DNA of 38,273 nt, taken from NCBI GenBank assembly GCA_017557425.1, contig JAFYYU010000008.1:1-38273 (forward strand). Reading direction: 5' to 3'. Origin of the DNA: Muribaculaceae bacterium. GTDB lineage: Bacteria > Bacteroidota > Bacteroidia > Bacteroidales > Muribaculaceae. The position numbers and the translations under genes were made by a program. Shown in pieces: positions 15,033-23,160 of the stretch; position 1 is the first letter of the stretch, and each line of letters opens with the position of its first letter. The notes below the pieces were generated by a model, which saw only the letters and a program-made list of their open reading frames with translations, made no database searches and was not told the origin of the DNA.

Positions 15033-16370
15033 ATGTTCAACAAGAAGTTTTTCTACATTATTCTATTAATGTTAACAGGCGGTGCCTTGAGTGCCCAAGC
15101 ACAGCTGGCATTGTCGCTCGACGAGTGCGTGCGCATCGCATTGAACGAGAATCCCACCATCAAGGTGCAGGAGATGGAGATTACCCGAGTGGACTACAGC
15201 CGCAAGGAGGTGTTGGGACAGTTGTTCCCCACCATCAACCTGGCAGGCCAGTACACCCGCAACCTGTCGCTGCAGACGATGTACATGGACACCGATGCCG
15301 GTACCATGGCCATCAAGATGGGTAGCGACAACAACCACAGCGGCGGTTTCAACGCCTCGATTCCCCTGGTAGTCCCCCAGCTGTGGAAATCCATCAAATT
15401 GAGTGAAAACCAGATTCTGCAGAATGTGGAGGCGGCACGCGCCAACAAGCTGTCGCTGGTGAATCAAGTGGAAAAAACCTATTATGCCCTGCTACTCGCC
15501 CAAGATAGCAAACGCGTCATCGAAGAGAATCACGCCACTGCGAAGTTGAATGCCGACATTTTCCAAAAGAAATATGAACTGGGTGCCGCGTCAGAGTATG
15601 ACGTGCTTCGCGCCAACGTCGCCGTGAGCAATCTCGAGCCATCGATTCTCGAGGCCGAGAACTCCATCAATGCCCTGATGCTCCAGTTAAAGGTGCTCAT
15701 GGGCATGGACGTACGCAACGAAATCGTACCGAGCCAGGAACTGAGCGACTTCAGGGGCGAGATGTATGAGCGGGTGCTGAGCAACACCCTGGGCAGCGAC
15801 ACCACGCTGGCCAACAACACCAGCCTCAAGGCATTGGATCTGCAGACCGACTACCTGAAGAAAGTGCTCGATGTGCAGAAGATGGCCTGGTACCCCACCT
15901 TGACCGGTAGTGCCAGCTTGATGTGGCACTCGATGAACAACGGCAGCCCCTTGAGCGGTTTCCGCTGGAGCCGCGCGTCCAATGTGGGCCTGACCGTCGC
16001 TTTCCCCATTTTCCAGGGCGGACAGCGCTACTACAAGCAGAAACAGGCCGAAATCGCCGTTGAGGAGATGAAGTGGCAACGTGAGAACCTGGAGCGCAGC
16101 CTGCACATGCAGGTCGCCACCCAAAACGACGCCATTGCCAAGAACCTCAAGCAGATTGAGAGTAACGAGAACGGCGTCCACATGGCAGAGAAGGCCAACG
16201 ACATCATGCAGAAGAGCTTTAAGATCGGTGCCGCCTCGTTCATTCAGTTGCGAGACACCGAGGACGCCTTGATGGCAGCCCGCCTCGCCTATTATCAGGC
16301 CATCTACAACTATCTGGTGGCTGAGAGCGACCTGGAATATGTGCTGGGCAATACCCACTATGTGAGGTAA
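15033..16370 (+). CDS. TolC-family outer-membrane efflux channel
   Basis: A 445-residue protein with a signal peptide (about 1-23, ending ALSAQAQ) and two outer-membrane efflux protein repeats. The first is recognisable from LSLDECVRIALNENPTIK (about 27-44) and the second from the long helices around residues 225-440, with FPIFQGGQRYYKQKQAEIAV and KSFKIGAASFIQLRDTEDAL. Trimers of such proteins form the outer-membrane channel and periplasmic tunnel of tripartite pumps. It follows the TetR gene by 14 bases and precedes the adaptor and pump genes, so all three parts of a complete efflux machine are encoded together. Confidence 0.93.
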   Translation: MFNKKFFYIILLMLTGGALSAQAQLALSLDECVRIALNENPTIKVQEMEITRVDYSRKEVLGQLFPTINLAGQYTRNLSLQTMYMDTDAGTMAIKMGSDNNHSGGFNASIPLVVPQLWKSIKLSENQILQNVEAARANKLSLVNQVEKTYYALLLAQDSKRVIEENHATAKLNADIFQKKYELGAASEYDVLRANVAVSNLEPSILEAENSINALMLQLKVLMGMDVRNEIVPSQELSDFRGEMYERVLSNTLGSDTTLANNTSLKALDLQTDYLKKVLDVQKMAWYPTLTGSASLMWHSMNNGSPLSGFRWSRASNVGLTVAFPIFQGGQRYYKQKQAEIAVEEMKWQRENLERSLHMQVATQNDAIAKNLKQIESNENGVHMAEKANDIMQKSFKIGAASFIQLRDTEDALMAARLAYYQAIYNYLVAESDLEYVLGNTHYVR

Positions 16371-16374
16371 CAAA

Positions 16375-16406
16375 CTAGACTGTCTAGATGATCTAGAAAT
16401 TCTAGA
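16375..16406. repeat. Four CTAGA repeats with an exact 9-bp period
   Basis: CTAGA occurs at 16375, 16384, 16393 and 16402, just after the stop of the channel gene. Three of the four lie within TCTAGA palindromes. The rest of each unit varies, so the regular spacing looks non-random. Confidence 0.75.
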
Positions 16407-16445
16407 AAAACAAGAAAACTAACAACAAACAATATAATCACTACA

Positions 16446-17459
16446 ATGAAGACAAGTAAACTTTTAACGATTGTGATGTTCGTGCTGGCACTGGCATCCT
16501 GTAGCAGTAAAGACGACAAGAAAGCCGTTGAAATGAAGGAAGAACTGCCCATCGTAGAGGTAGTGACCATCGGAGAGGAAGCCGTCAAACAGAAAAGCGA
16601 GTACACCGGTACTGTCGAGGCATTCAAGACCAACAACATCTCGTCGAACAGCGGGTCGCGCATCAAGCGCATCCTGGTTGACGTGGGTTCGCGCGTGGCA
16701 CGCGGCCAGCGCCTGGTCATCCTTGACGACGTGAACATCGCACAACAGCAGATTGCTCTTGCTAATACGAAACGCGAACTGGACCGCGCCCGCGAACTGG
16801 TAAAAATCGGCGGCGGCACCCAGCAGACAGTGGACCAGCTGCAGGCACAGTATGATGCCACCGCCCGCTCGATCCGCACGATGCAGGAGAACACCGTGCT
16901 CACCTCGCCCGTGAGCGGCGTGGTAACCGCCAAGAACTATGACGCCGGTGACCTGCCCTCTGGACTGCCTATCCTCACCATCGAGCAGCAACAGCCGCTC
17001 AAGGTCATCGTCAACGTCAACGAGAGCGAGTATCCCCACGTGAAAAAGGGCATGCCCGTGATTGTAAAATTTGACACCTACGGCGACGAGGTCTTCAACG
17101 GCCAGGTTTACCTGATTCATCCCACGGTTGACGCCACGAGTCGCACCTTCCAGGTCGAGGTGGCCATCACCAACCGCAGTGACAAAGTGCGCACCGGCAT
17201 GTTTGCCCGCGTGGGCTTCAACTACGGCACCACCCACAGCGTTGTCGTGCCTGACCGTGCCGTGCAGAAGCAGGTGGGCTCTGGCGTACGTTACGTATGG
17301 GTTTACCAGGGTGGCGAAGTCGAGCTGCGTGAGGTGGAACTGGGCCAGCGCCTGGAAGACCGTTACGAGGTTAAGGGCGGCCTGGCTGCCGGCAGCCAAG
17401 TCGTTATCGCCGGTGCATCACGTCTGCAGGACGGTGCTAAAGTTCAACTCAAGAAATAA
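16446..17459 (+). CDS. RND efflux periplasmic adaptor subunit (membrane fusion protein), lipoprotein
   Basis: A 337-residue adaptor. The signal sequence ends in a lipobox with cysteine at residue 19 (LALASCSSKDD), so it should be lipid-anchored in the inner membrane facing the periplasm. The order of domains is typical: a beta-barrel strand, then the first lipoyl half (GTVEAFKTNNISSNSGSRI, about 58-76), a short coiled hairpin (about 100-145), the second lipoyl half (TVLTSPVSGVVTAKNYDAGD, about 153-172), the beta-barrel domain (VNVNESEYPHVKKGMPV) and a membrane-proximal end. It bridges the TolC-type channel and the RND pump. The hairpin is short compared with AcrA. It ends 12 bases before the pump gene. 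Confidence 0.93.
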   Translation: MKTSKLLTIVMFVLALASCSSKDDKKAVEMKEELPIVEVVTIGEEAVKQKSEYTGTVEAFKTNNISSNSGSRIKRILVDVGSRVARGQRLVILDDVNIAQQQIALANTKRELDRARELVKIGGGTQQTVDQLQAQYDATARSIRTMQENTVLTSPVSGVVTAKNYDAGDLPSGLPILTIEQQQPLKVIVNVNESEYPHVKKGMPVIVKFDTYGDEVFNGQVYLIHPTVDATSRTFQVEVAITNRSDKVRTGMFARVGFNYGTTHSVVVPDRAVQKQVGSGVRYVWVYQGGEVELREVELGQRLEDRYEVKGGLAAGSQVVIAGASRLQDGAKVQLKK

Positions 17460-17471
17460 CCGTCATCAGTC

Positions 17472-20400
17472 ATGAGTCTTTATTCCAGTTCAGTCAAACG
17501 ACCGGTAACCACGATTCTTATTTTCGTGGCAATCATCGTGCTGGGTCTGTTCTCGCTGAGGAGCCTGCCCATTGACCTGTTCCCCGACGTGGAGACCAAC
17601 ACCATCATGGTGATGACCAGCTATGCGGGAACCAGTGCATCGGACATCGAGCAGAACGTGACCCGCCCCCTCGAGAACAGCCTTAACTCGGTGGAGCACC
17701 TCAAGCACATCACCTCGAACAGCCGCGAGAATATCTCGATTGTTACCCTGGAGTTTGAATACGGTTATGACATTGAAGCGTTGACCAACGACGTGCGCGA
17801 CAAACTCGACATGGTGTCGAGCATGTTGCCCGACGATGCCAATACGCCCATTATTTTCAAGTTCAGCAGCGACATGATTCCTATCGTGCTGCTGTCGGTA
17901 CAGGCCGGACAGAGCATGCCGGGTCTTTATAAAATCCTTGACGAGAACGTCGCCAACCCGCTGGCGCGTGTCGATGGTGTGGGTTCGGTATCCATTGCCG
18001 GTGCTCCCAAGCGTGAGGTCCACGTCTATCTGGACCCCCTGCGCATGGAAGCCTATAACCTGAGCGTCGAGACCGTGGCCTCGCTCATCGGTGCCGAGAA
18101 CCGCAACATCCCTGGCGGTACTTTTGACATCGGTAACGAGACCTACCCCCTGCGCGTGCAGGGCGAGTTCAGCGATCCCCAGCAGATGGGCGCTATGGTC
18201 GTGGGCATGTCGCCCAGCGGCGGTGTTGTCCACCTGCGTGACGTGGCCCGCATCGACGACTCGCTTGAGGAGCGTGCCCAGGAGAGCTACAACAACGGCC
18301 AGAAGGGTGCGATGATTATCGTGCAGAAGCAGTCCGGTGCCAACTCGGTACAGATTTCTACCAAGATTGCCGAAGAACTGCCCAAGATCCAGAAGAACCT
18401 GCCCAGCGACATCAAATTGGGCTACATTGTCGATACAAGCGACAACATCCGCAGCACCATCGCCTCGCTGGTCGAGACCGTGCTTTTCGCGCTGTTGTTC
18501 GTAGGTATTGTGGTGTTTGTGTTCCTGGGACGTTGGCGCGCAACCGTCATCGTGCTGGTAACCATCCCCATCTCGCTGATTGCGTCGTTCATCTACCTGT
18601 ATGCAACAGGTAACTCACTGAATATCGTGTCATTGTCGGCCTTGTCCATCGCTATCGGTATGGTGGTCGATGACGCCATTGTGGTGCTCGAGAACGTCAC
18701 GACACACATCGAGCGCGGTTCGGCACCCATGCAGGCGGCCGTCAACGGTACCAACGAGGTCGCCCTCTCGGTTATGGCCTCGACCTTGACGCTGATTGCC
18801 GTGTTCTTCCCGCTGACGCTGGTCAAGGGTATGACGGGTGTGCTGTTCAAGCAGTTGGGTTGGATGGTAACCATCATGATGGTACTGTCACTGATCTGCG
18901 CCTTGATGCTGACGCCGATGTTGTGCTCCCGCTTGCTGCGTCTCAACGTGGGCGAGACCAAAATCTTCCAAAAAGTGTATCGTCCCATCCTTAAGGTGCT
19001 CGACAAAATCGACGATTTCTATGCAAAGGTACTGGATAAATGCGTTGCCCACCGCTGGATCACCGCTGCTACCGCATTGGGTATTTTTGTGTTCTCCATC
19101 TTCCTGATGAAATTCGTCGGCACTGAGTTCTTCCCCACCAACGACAACGGCCGTCTGGGTGTCTCGCTGGAGTTGCCCATCGGTTCCCGCGTGGATTTGG
19201 CTAAGGACGTAAGTCAACGCCTCTACAAGGAGTGGACCGAGAAATATCCTGAGATTCAGTCCTTCAACTACACTGTGGGCCAGGCAAGCAGTGACAACAC
19301 CTATGCCTCGATGCAGAGCAATGGTAGCCATATCATCTCGATGAACATCATGCTCAGCAAGTCCAACGAGCGCAAACGCGGCATCACTGAGATTGCCGGC
19401 TCGATGCGTGAAGACCTCAAGCACTACCCCGAACTTAAGCGAGCTATGGTTAATGTGGGTGGTGGCCGTGGCGGCGGCATGAGCGGACAGAACACGCTGA
19501 GCTATGAGATTTACGGCTATGATTTCTCCAAGACCGATAGTGTCGCCCAACGCTTGAAACGAATCCTGGAGAAAGTGCCCGGAGCAGCTGACATCAACAT
19601 CAGCCGTAGCGACTACCAGCCAGAATACCACGTCGATTTTGACCGCGAGAAACTGGCGCTGTACGGCCTCAACCTGAGCACCGCCGCAACCGCATTGCGT
19701 AACCGCATCAACGGTACGACGGCCAGCTACTTCCGCGAGGACGGTATGGAGTATGACATCAAGGTAATGTATGATCCCGAGCACCGCCGCAGCATCAGCG
19801 ATATCGAGAACATCATGCTCTACAATGCCATGGGCACGGGCGTCCGCCTCAAGGAGGTGGGTACCGTGACCGAGCAGTTCTACCCGCCCACCATCGAGCG
19901 CAAGGACCGCGAGCGCATCATTACCGTCTCGACGGTAGTTCAAGACCGCGCTATGAGTGAGGTTATCGCCGATGCCCAGCCGCTTATCGACAAAATGGAT
20001 AAGCCTGGTGACGTCTTCATCGAACTGAGCGGTAGCTACGAGGACCAGCAGGATTCGTTCAGAGACCTGGCAGTGTTGGGTCTGCTCATCATCCTGCTCG
20101 TTTATATCGTGATGGCCAGCCAGTTTGAGTCGTTCACCTATCCCGGCATCATCATGACGTCGATCATGTTCGCCTTCTCGGGTATCGTGCTCATCCTGCT
20201 GCTGACGCGCACCAACCTGAACATCATGTCGATGATCGGCGCCATCATGCTGATTGGTATTGTGGTGAAGAACGGTATCGTGCTCATCGACTACATCAAC
20301 CTGAACCGTGAGCGCGGCATGAGCATCCGCCGAGCCGTTATCAACGGCGGTCACTCGCGTCTGCGTCCCGTGCTCATGACCTCGTTGACCACCATCCTGG

Positions 20401-20591
20401 GTATGGTGCCCATGGCTGTGGGTACCGGTGTGGGTAGTGAGATGTGGCGCCCGATGGGTATCGCCGTTATCGGCGGTCTGGCCATGTCCACGCTGATGAC
20501 CCTGCTGTTCGTTCCCACGATGTACACCATCTTCGCCCTGACCGGAATCCGCCGCACCCGCAAGAAAATTGGCAAGGAGCACGCTAAATAG
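17472..20591 (+). CDS. RND family efflux permease (AcrB/HAE1-like)
   Basis: A 1039-residue inner-membrane pump with the standard twelve-helix, two large periplasmic loop layout. The first helix begins KRPVTTILIFVAIIVLG, and the porter domain starts SLPIDLFPDVETNTI. The proton-relay aspartates are present in IGMVVDDAIVVLENV (Asp 400 and 401), and the matching lysine is in GIVVKNGIVLIDY near residue 935. These residues favour a drug/hydrophobe exporter rather than a non-transporting homologue. It would assemble with the adaptor and channel encoded just upstream and be controlled by the TetR protein. Substrates cannot be predicted; bile acids, dyes or antibiotics are typical for the class. Confidence 0.95.
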   Translation: MSLYSSSVKRPVTTILIFVAIIVLGLFSLRSLPIDLFPDVETNTIMVMTSYAGTSASDIEQNVTRPLENSLNSVEHLKHITSNSRENISIVTLEFEYGYDIEALTNDVRDKLDMVSSMLPDDANTPIIFKFSSDMIPIVLLSVQAGQSMPGLYKILDENVANPLARVDGVGSVSIAGAPKREVHVYLDPLRMEAYNLSVETVASLIGAENRNIPGGTFDIGNETYPLRVQGEFSDPQQMGAMVVGMSPSGGVVHLRDVARIDDSLEERAQESYNNGQKGAMIIVQKQSGANSVQISTKIAEELPKIQKNLPSDIKLGYIVDTSDNIRSTIASLVETVLFALLFVGIVVFVFLGRWRATVIVLVTIPISLIASFIYLYATGNSLNIVSLSALSIAIGMVVDDAIVVLENVTTHIERGSAPMQAAVNGTNEVALSVMASTLTLIAVFFPLTLVKGMTGVLFKQLGWMVTIMMVLSLICALMLTPMLCSRLLRLNVGETKIFQKVYRPILKVLDKIDDFYAKVLDKCVAHRWITAATALGIFVFSIFLMKFVGTEFFPTNDNGRLGVSLELPIGSRVDLAKDVSQRLYKEWTEKYPEIQSFNYTVGQASSDNTYASMQSNGSHIISMNIMLSKSNERKRGITEIAGSMREDLKHYPELKRAMVNVGGGRGGGMSGQNTLSYEIYGYDFSKTDSVAQRLKRILEKVPGAADINISRSDYQPEYHVDFDREKLALYGLNLSTAATALRNRINGTTASYFREDGMEYDIKVMYDPEHRRSISDIENIMLYNAMGTGVRLKEVGTVTEQFYPPTIERKDRERIITVSTVVQDRAMSEVIADAQPLIDKMDKPGDVFIELSGSYEDQQDSFRDLAVLGLLIILLVYIVMASQFESFTYPGIIMTSIMFAFSGIVLILLLTRTNLNIMSMIGAIMLIGIVVKNGIVLIDYINLNRERGMSIRRAVINGGHSRLRPVLMTSLTTILGMVPMAVGTGVGSEMWRPMGIAVIGGLAMSTLMTLLFVPTMYTIFALTGIRRTRKKIGKEHAK

Positions 20592-20608
20592 ATAATAGAT
20601 ATCAGATA
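20589..20608. repeat. Dispersed 20-bp repeat, copy 1
   Basis: The 20 bases starting at the stop of the pump gene are identical to 37860-37879, after xseB. An inverted and slightly changed copy lies at 37950-37973. Such AT-rich strings sit in intergenic gaps and may be a small mobile or structural repeat family. Confidence 0.7.
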
Positions 20609-20647
20609 AAAGATAATGGTTGACAGTTTTAAGCATTACTAATCATA

Positions 20648-20675
20648 CTTAAAACTTAAAACTTAAAACTTAAAA
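20648..20675. repeat. Four exact CTTAAAA heptamers
   Basis: CTTAAAA is repeated exactly four times at 20648, 20655, 20662 and 20669, ending two bases before the start codon of the next gene. It forms an A-rich leader suited to Bacteroidetes translation starts. Copy number could vary by slippage. Confidence 0.8.
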
Positions 20676-20677
20676 CA

Positions 20678-20971
20678 ATGAAAGCGATATTTATAGCCTT
20701 TGACGAGGCCTATTATGAGCGCATCGTCGAAAAGTTGAACCTGCTCAACTGCCGTGGCTTCACCGGCTGGCGCGAGGTGCAAGGCCGTGGGAGCAAGACG
20801 GGTGAGCCGCACTATGCGACCCATGCCTGGCCCTCGATTGCCTCGGCCATCCTGACCGTGGTTGACGACCGCCGCGTGGACGCTGTGCTTGACGAACTGC
20901 ACCAGATGGACGTGGCGACACCCAAACTGGGTCTGCGCGCCTTTGTCCTCCCCGTTGAACGCACCATTTAG
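20678..20971 (+). CDS. Small PII-like protein in the efflux operon
   Basis: A 97-residue soluble protein with the ferredoxin-like beta-alpha-beta pattern of PII/GlnB-type proteins. It starts MKAIFIAFDEAYYERIVEKL, has a central loop GFTGWREVQGRGSKTGEPHY and ends with a second half (AILTVVDDRRVDAVLDELHQM). The central part sits where PII proteins carry their T-loop and may bind a ligand. There is no transmembrane region. It lies 86 bases after the RND pump and 6 bases before the porin gene, so it is probably expressed with them. PII-like proteins near metal or drug efflux pumps are known in other bacteria and are thought to sense ligands or adjust the pump. That role here is an inference from the neighbours. 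Confidence 0.7.
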   Translation: MKAIFIAFDEAYYERIVEKLNLLNCRGFTGWREVQGRGSKTGEPHYATHAWPSIASAILTVVDDRRVDAVLDELHQMDVATPKLGLRAFVLPVERTI

Positions 20972-20977
20972 ACATCA

Positions 20978-22984
20978 ATGAAGAAAGTACTGGTTATATT
21001 GGCCATGGTGACCGTTGCCGCGACGATGAATGTTGCGGTGGCACAGTTTGTCCAAGAAAGTTCCTCCAAGCCTGCCAAGAGCAAGAAGCAGCGGGTGGAG
21101 CCGTCGGTGGCATGGACTGTGAGTGAGCCGTTGGGCCTGCATTATCCCTCGACCATCGACACCATCCACCTGGACTATCACCGCACGATGGTGCCGTCAC
21201 TGGTGAGTGACGCATGGCTCACCACGGGCAACTATGGCGCGCCGGGCCAAAACCAGATTTTCTTTGAACGTCCCGCGACGAGTGAGTTCTTCTTTGAAGA
21301 CGCCATCGAGGCATGGCTGCACGACACGGGGAAGATGCGCTACTATAACACGCGCATCCCCATGACGCTGCTCAGCCACTCGACGGGCGGCGACAAGTAC
21401 AGCAACCTGGACAGAACGAAGCTGGAATTCTCGGGCAACGTGAACCGCAAGACCCAGGTGGGAGGTGCCATTGACTATATCTACAGTAAGGGATCCTACG
21501 ACATGCAGGCCAACAAGGACTTCACCTGGCGCCTGTTCGGCTCACACATGGGCGACCGCTACGAGCTGCAGACGTTCTTCAACCACTACAACTACACCAC
21601 CAAGGAGAGCGGCGGCATCACCGATGACCGTTACATCACCGACCCCGCCGAGGTGCAAGGTGGCGTGACCCGTGTGGACAACAAGAGCATCCCTACCCTG
21701 CTGAGTGCCACACACAACCACCTGGAGGGCAGCCAACTGTACCTGAACCAGCTTTACAAGGTAGGCTTCTACCGCTACCGCCGTGACAGCGTGACGGACA
21801 CCATCATCGATCGCACCTATGTGCCGGTGACTAGTTTCATCTGGACGCTTGACTTCAAACACGGCAAGCATCAGTTCCTGAACACTGCGGGCTATGAGGA
21901 CACCACCTTCTTTGACCACACCTATCTGACTTTGGGCGGCACCGACGAGACGACAAAATATTGGCGGTTGCGCAATACCGTGGGCGTGTCGATGCTGGAG
22001 GGTTTCAACAAGTATGCCAAATTCGGCTTTGCCGTCTATGGCACCCATGAAGTGAGACGTTACACCCAAGTGACCGACAGCGTGAGCGGGACAGTATTGT
22101 CCAATGGCCTGGAAACGCTTCCAGCCACCGTTCCCCACAGCGAGACACAAAACCTGTTCTGGTTGGGTGGCCAGTTGACCAAACAGCAGGGATCGTTGCT
22201 ACGTTACAACGCCACGGCACAATTCGGTGTCATGGGTGACGTGGCCGGCGAGGTGGACCTGACTGGCGATGTGACCACGCGCTTCAAAATGCTGGGCGAC
22301 AGCGTAAGCATCAAGGGCTACGGCTACTTCAAGAACCTGGCAGTGCCCTATCTGCTCAAGCATTTCGTCTCCAACCACTATGCGTGGGATAATGACTTCT
22401 CCAAAACCAAACGCGTACGCGTGGGCGGCGAACTGGACATCCCCTTCACCTGGACCAACGTCAATGTGGGCTATGAGACCTTGACTGACTACATCTACTG
22501 GAATGCCGACGGCCTGCCTGCCCAACATGGCGGCGCCATTCATGTGCTGAGCGCCCGCTGGCATCAGGGCCTGCACTTCAAGGCCTTCAACTGGGACAAC
22601 AGCGTGACGCTGCAGACCAGCAGCAACGAGGAGGTGTTGCCGTTGCCCAAGTTCGCGGTTTACAGCAACCTGTACGCCACCTTCATCATCGCCCGAGTGC
22701 TGCATGTGCAGATGGGCGTGGATTGCAACTATTACACCAAGTACTACGCCCCCGCCTACAACCCCGCGACGATGACGTTCCACAGCCAACAGGAAATGAA
22801 ATGCGGCGGCTTCCCGATGATGAACCTGTATGCCAACTTCAAGATGAAGCAGGCACGGTTCTTTGTCGCCTGGAACCACTTTAACCAAAAAATCCACAGC
22901 GGTGACGCCTATTTCGCCACACCGCACTACCCGCTCAATCCTGCCCGCCTGCAGATAGGCGTTTCGGTCAACTTTGTCAACTGA
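20978..22984 (+). CDS. Putative porin (Porin_10 family) outer-membrane beta-barrel
   Basis: A 668-residue protein with a signal peptide (about 1-22, ending NVAVAQ), a basic linker (KPAKSKKQR) and a large beta-barrel. The start SEPLGLHYPSTIDTIHLDYH and the following TMVPSLVSDAWLTTGNYGAP, then TPMTLLSHSTGG-like and KLEFSGNVNRKTQVGGAIDY segments, fit the Bacteroidetes putative porin family Porin_10. The C-terminal half has alternating aromatic strands and ends LQIGVSVNFVN, with a hydrophobic residue pattern expected for a barrel's last strand. It is 6 bases after the PII-like gene. Its link with the efflux operon is positional only, and a strong terminator follows it. Confidence 0.85.
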   Translation: MKKVLVILAMVTVAATMNVAVAQFVQESSSKPAKSKKQRVEPSVAWTVSEPLGLHYPSTIDTIHLDYHRTMVPSLVSDAWLTTGNYGAPGQNQIFFERPATSEFFFEDAIEAWLHDTGKMRYYNTRIPMTLLSHSTGGDKYSNLDRTKLEFSGNVNRKTQVGGAIDYIYSKGSYDMQANKDFTWRLFGSHMGDRYELQTFFNHYNYTTKESGGITDDRYITDPAEVQGGVTRVDNKSIPTLLSATHNHLEGSQLYLNQLYKVGFYRYRRDSVTDTIIDRTYVPVTSFIWTLDFKHGKHQFLNTAGYEDTTFFDHTYLTLGGTDETTKYWRLRNTVGVSMLEGFNKYAKFGFAVYGTHEVRRYTQVTDSVSGTVLSNGLETLPATVPHSETQNLFWLGGQLTKQQGSLLRYNATAQFGVMGDVAGEVDLTGDVTTRFKMLGDSVSIKGYGYFKNLAVPYLLKHFVSNHYAWDNDFSKTKRVRVGGELDIPFTWTNVNVGYETLTDYIYWNADGLPAQHGGAIHVLSARWHQGLHFKAFNWDNSVTLQTSSNEEVLPLPKFAVYSNLYATFIIARVLHVQMGVDCNYYTKYYAPAYNPATMTFHSQQEMKCGGFPMMNLYANFKMKQARFFVAWNHFNQKIHSGDAYFATPHYPLNPARLQIGVSVNFVN

Positions 22985-23010
22985 TTAAATTCCAGAAGAA
23001 GATTACATAC

Positions 23011-23056
23011 CGATTTCCGCTTTTTCAATCCCATTGATGAAAAAAAGCGGAAATCG
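23011..23056 (+). terminator. Terminator hairpin after the porin gene
   Basis: Fifteen bases at 23011-23025 are perfectly complementary to 23042-23056, with a 16-base loop. The stem contains an A/T run. It closes the TetR-efflux-porin unit. Confidence 0.75.
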
Positions 23057-23160
23057 ACATTATTATTCCTTAAATAATAGTAACTTAGCACCCTAAACTG
23101 ACACAAAGGATACTAATTTATTTTGTTTTAACTCACTTTTTAACCATTAACTACTTATTT

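Noticed and set aside
18888-20636. 582-residue minus-strand open frame opposite the RND pump
   Set aside because: Shadow of the pump gene; composition dominated by His, Asp and Gly with no recognisable domain.
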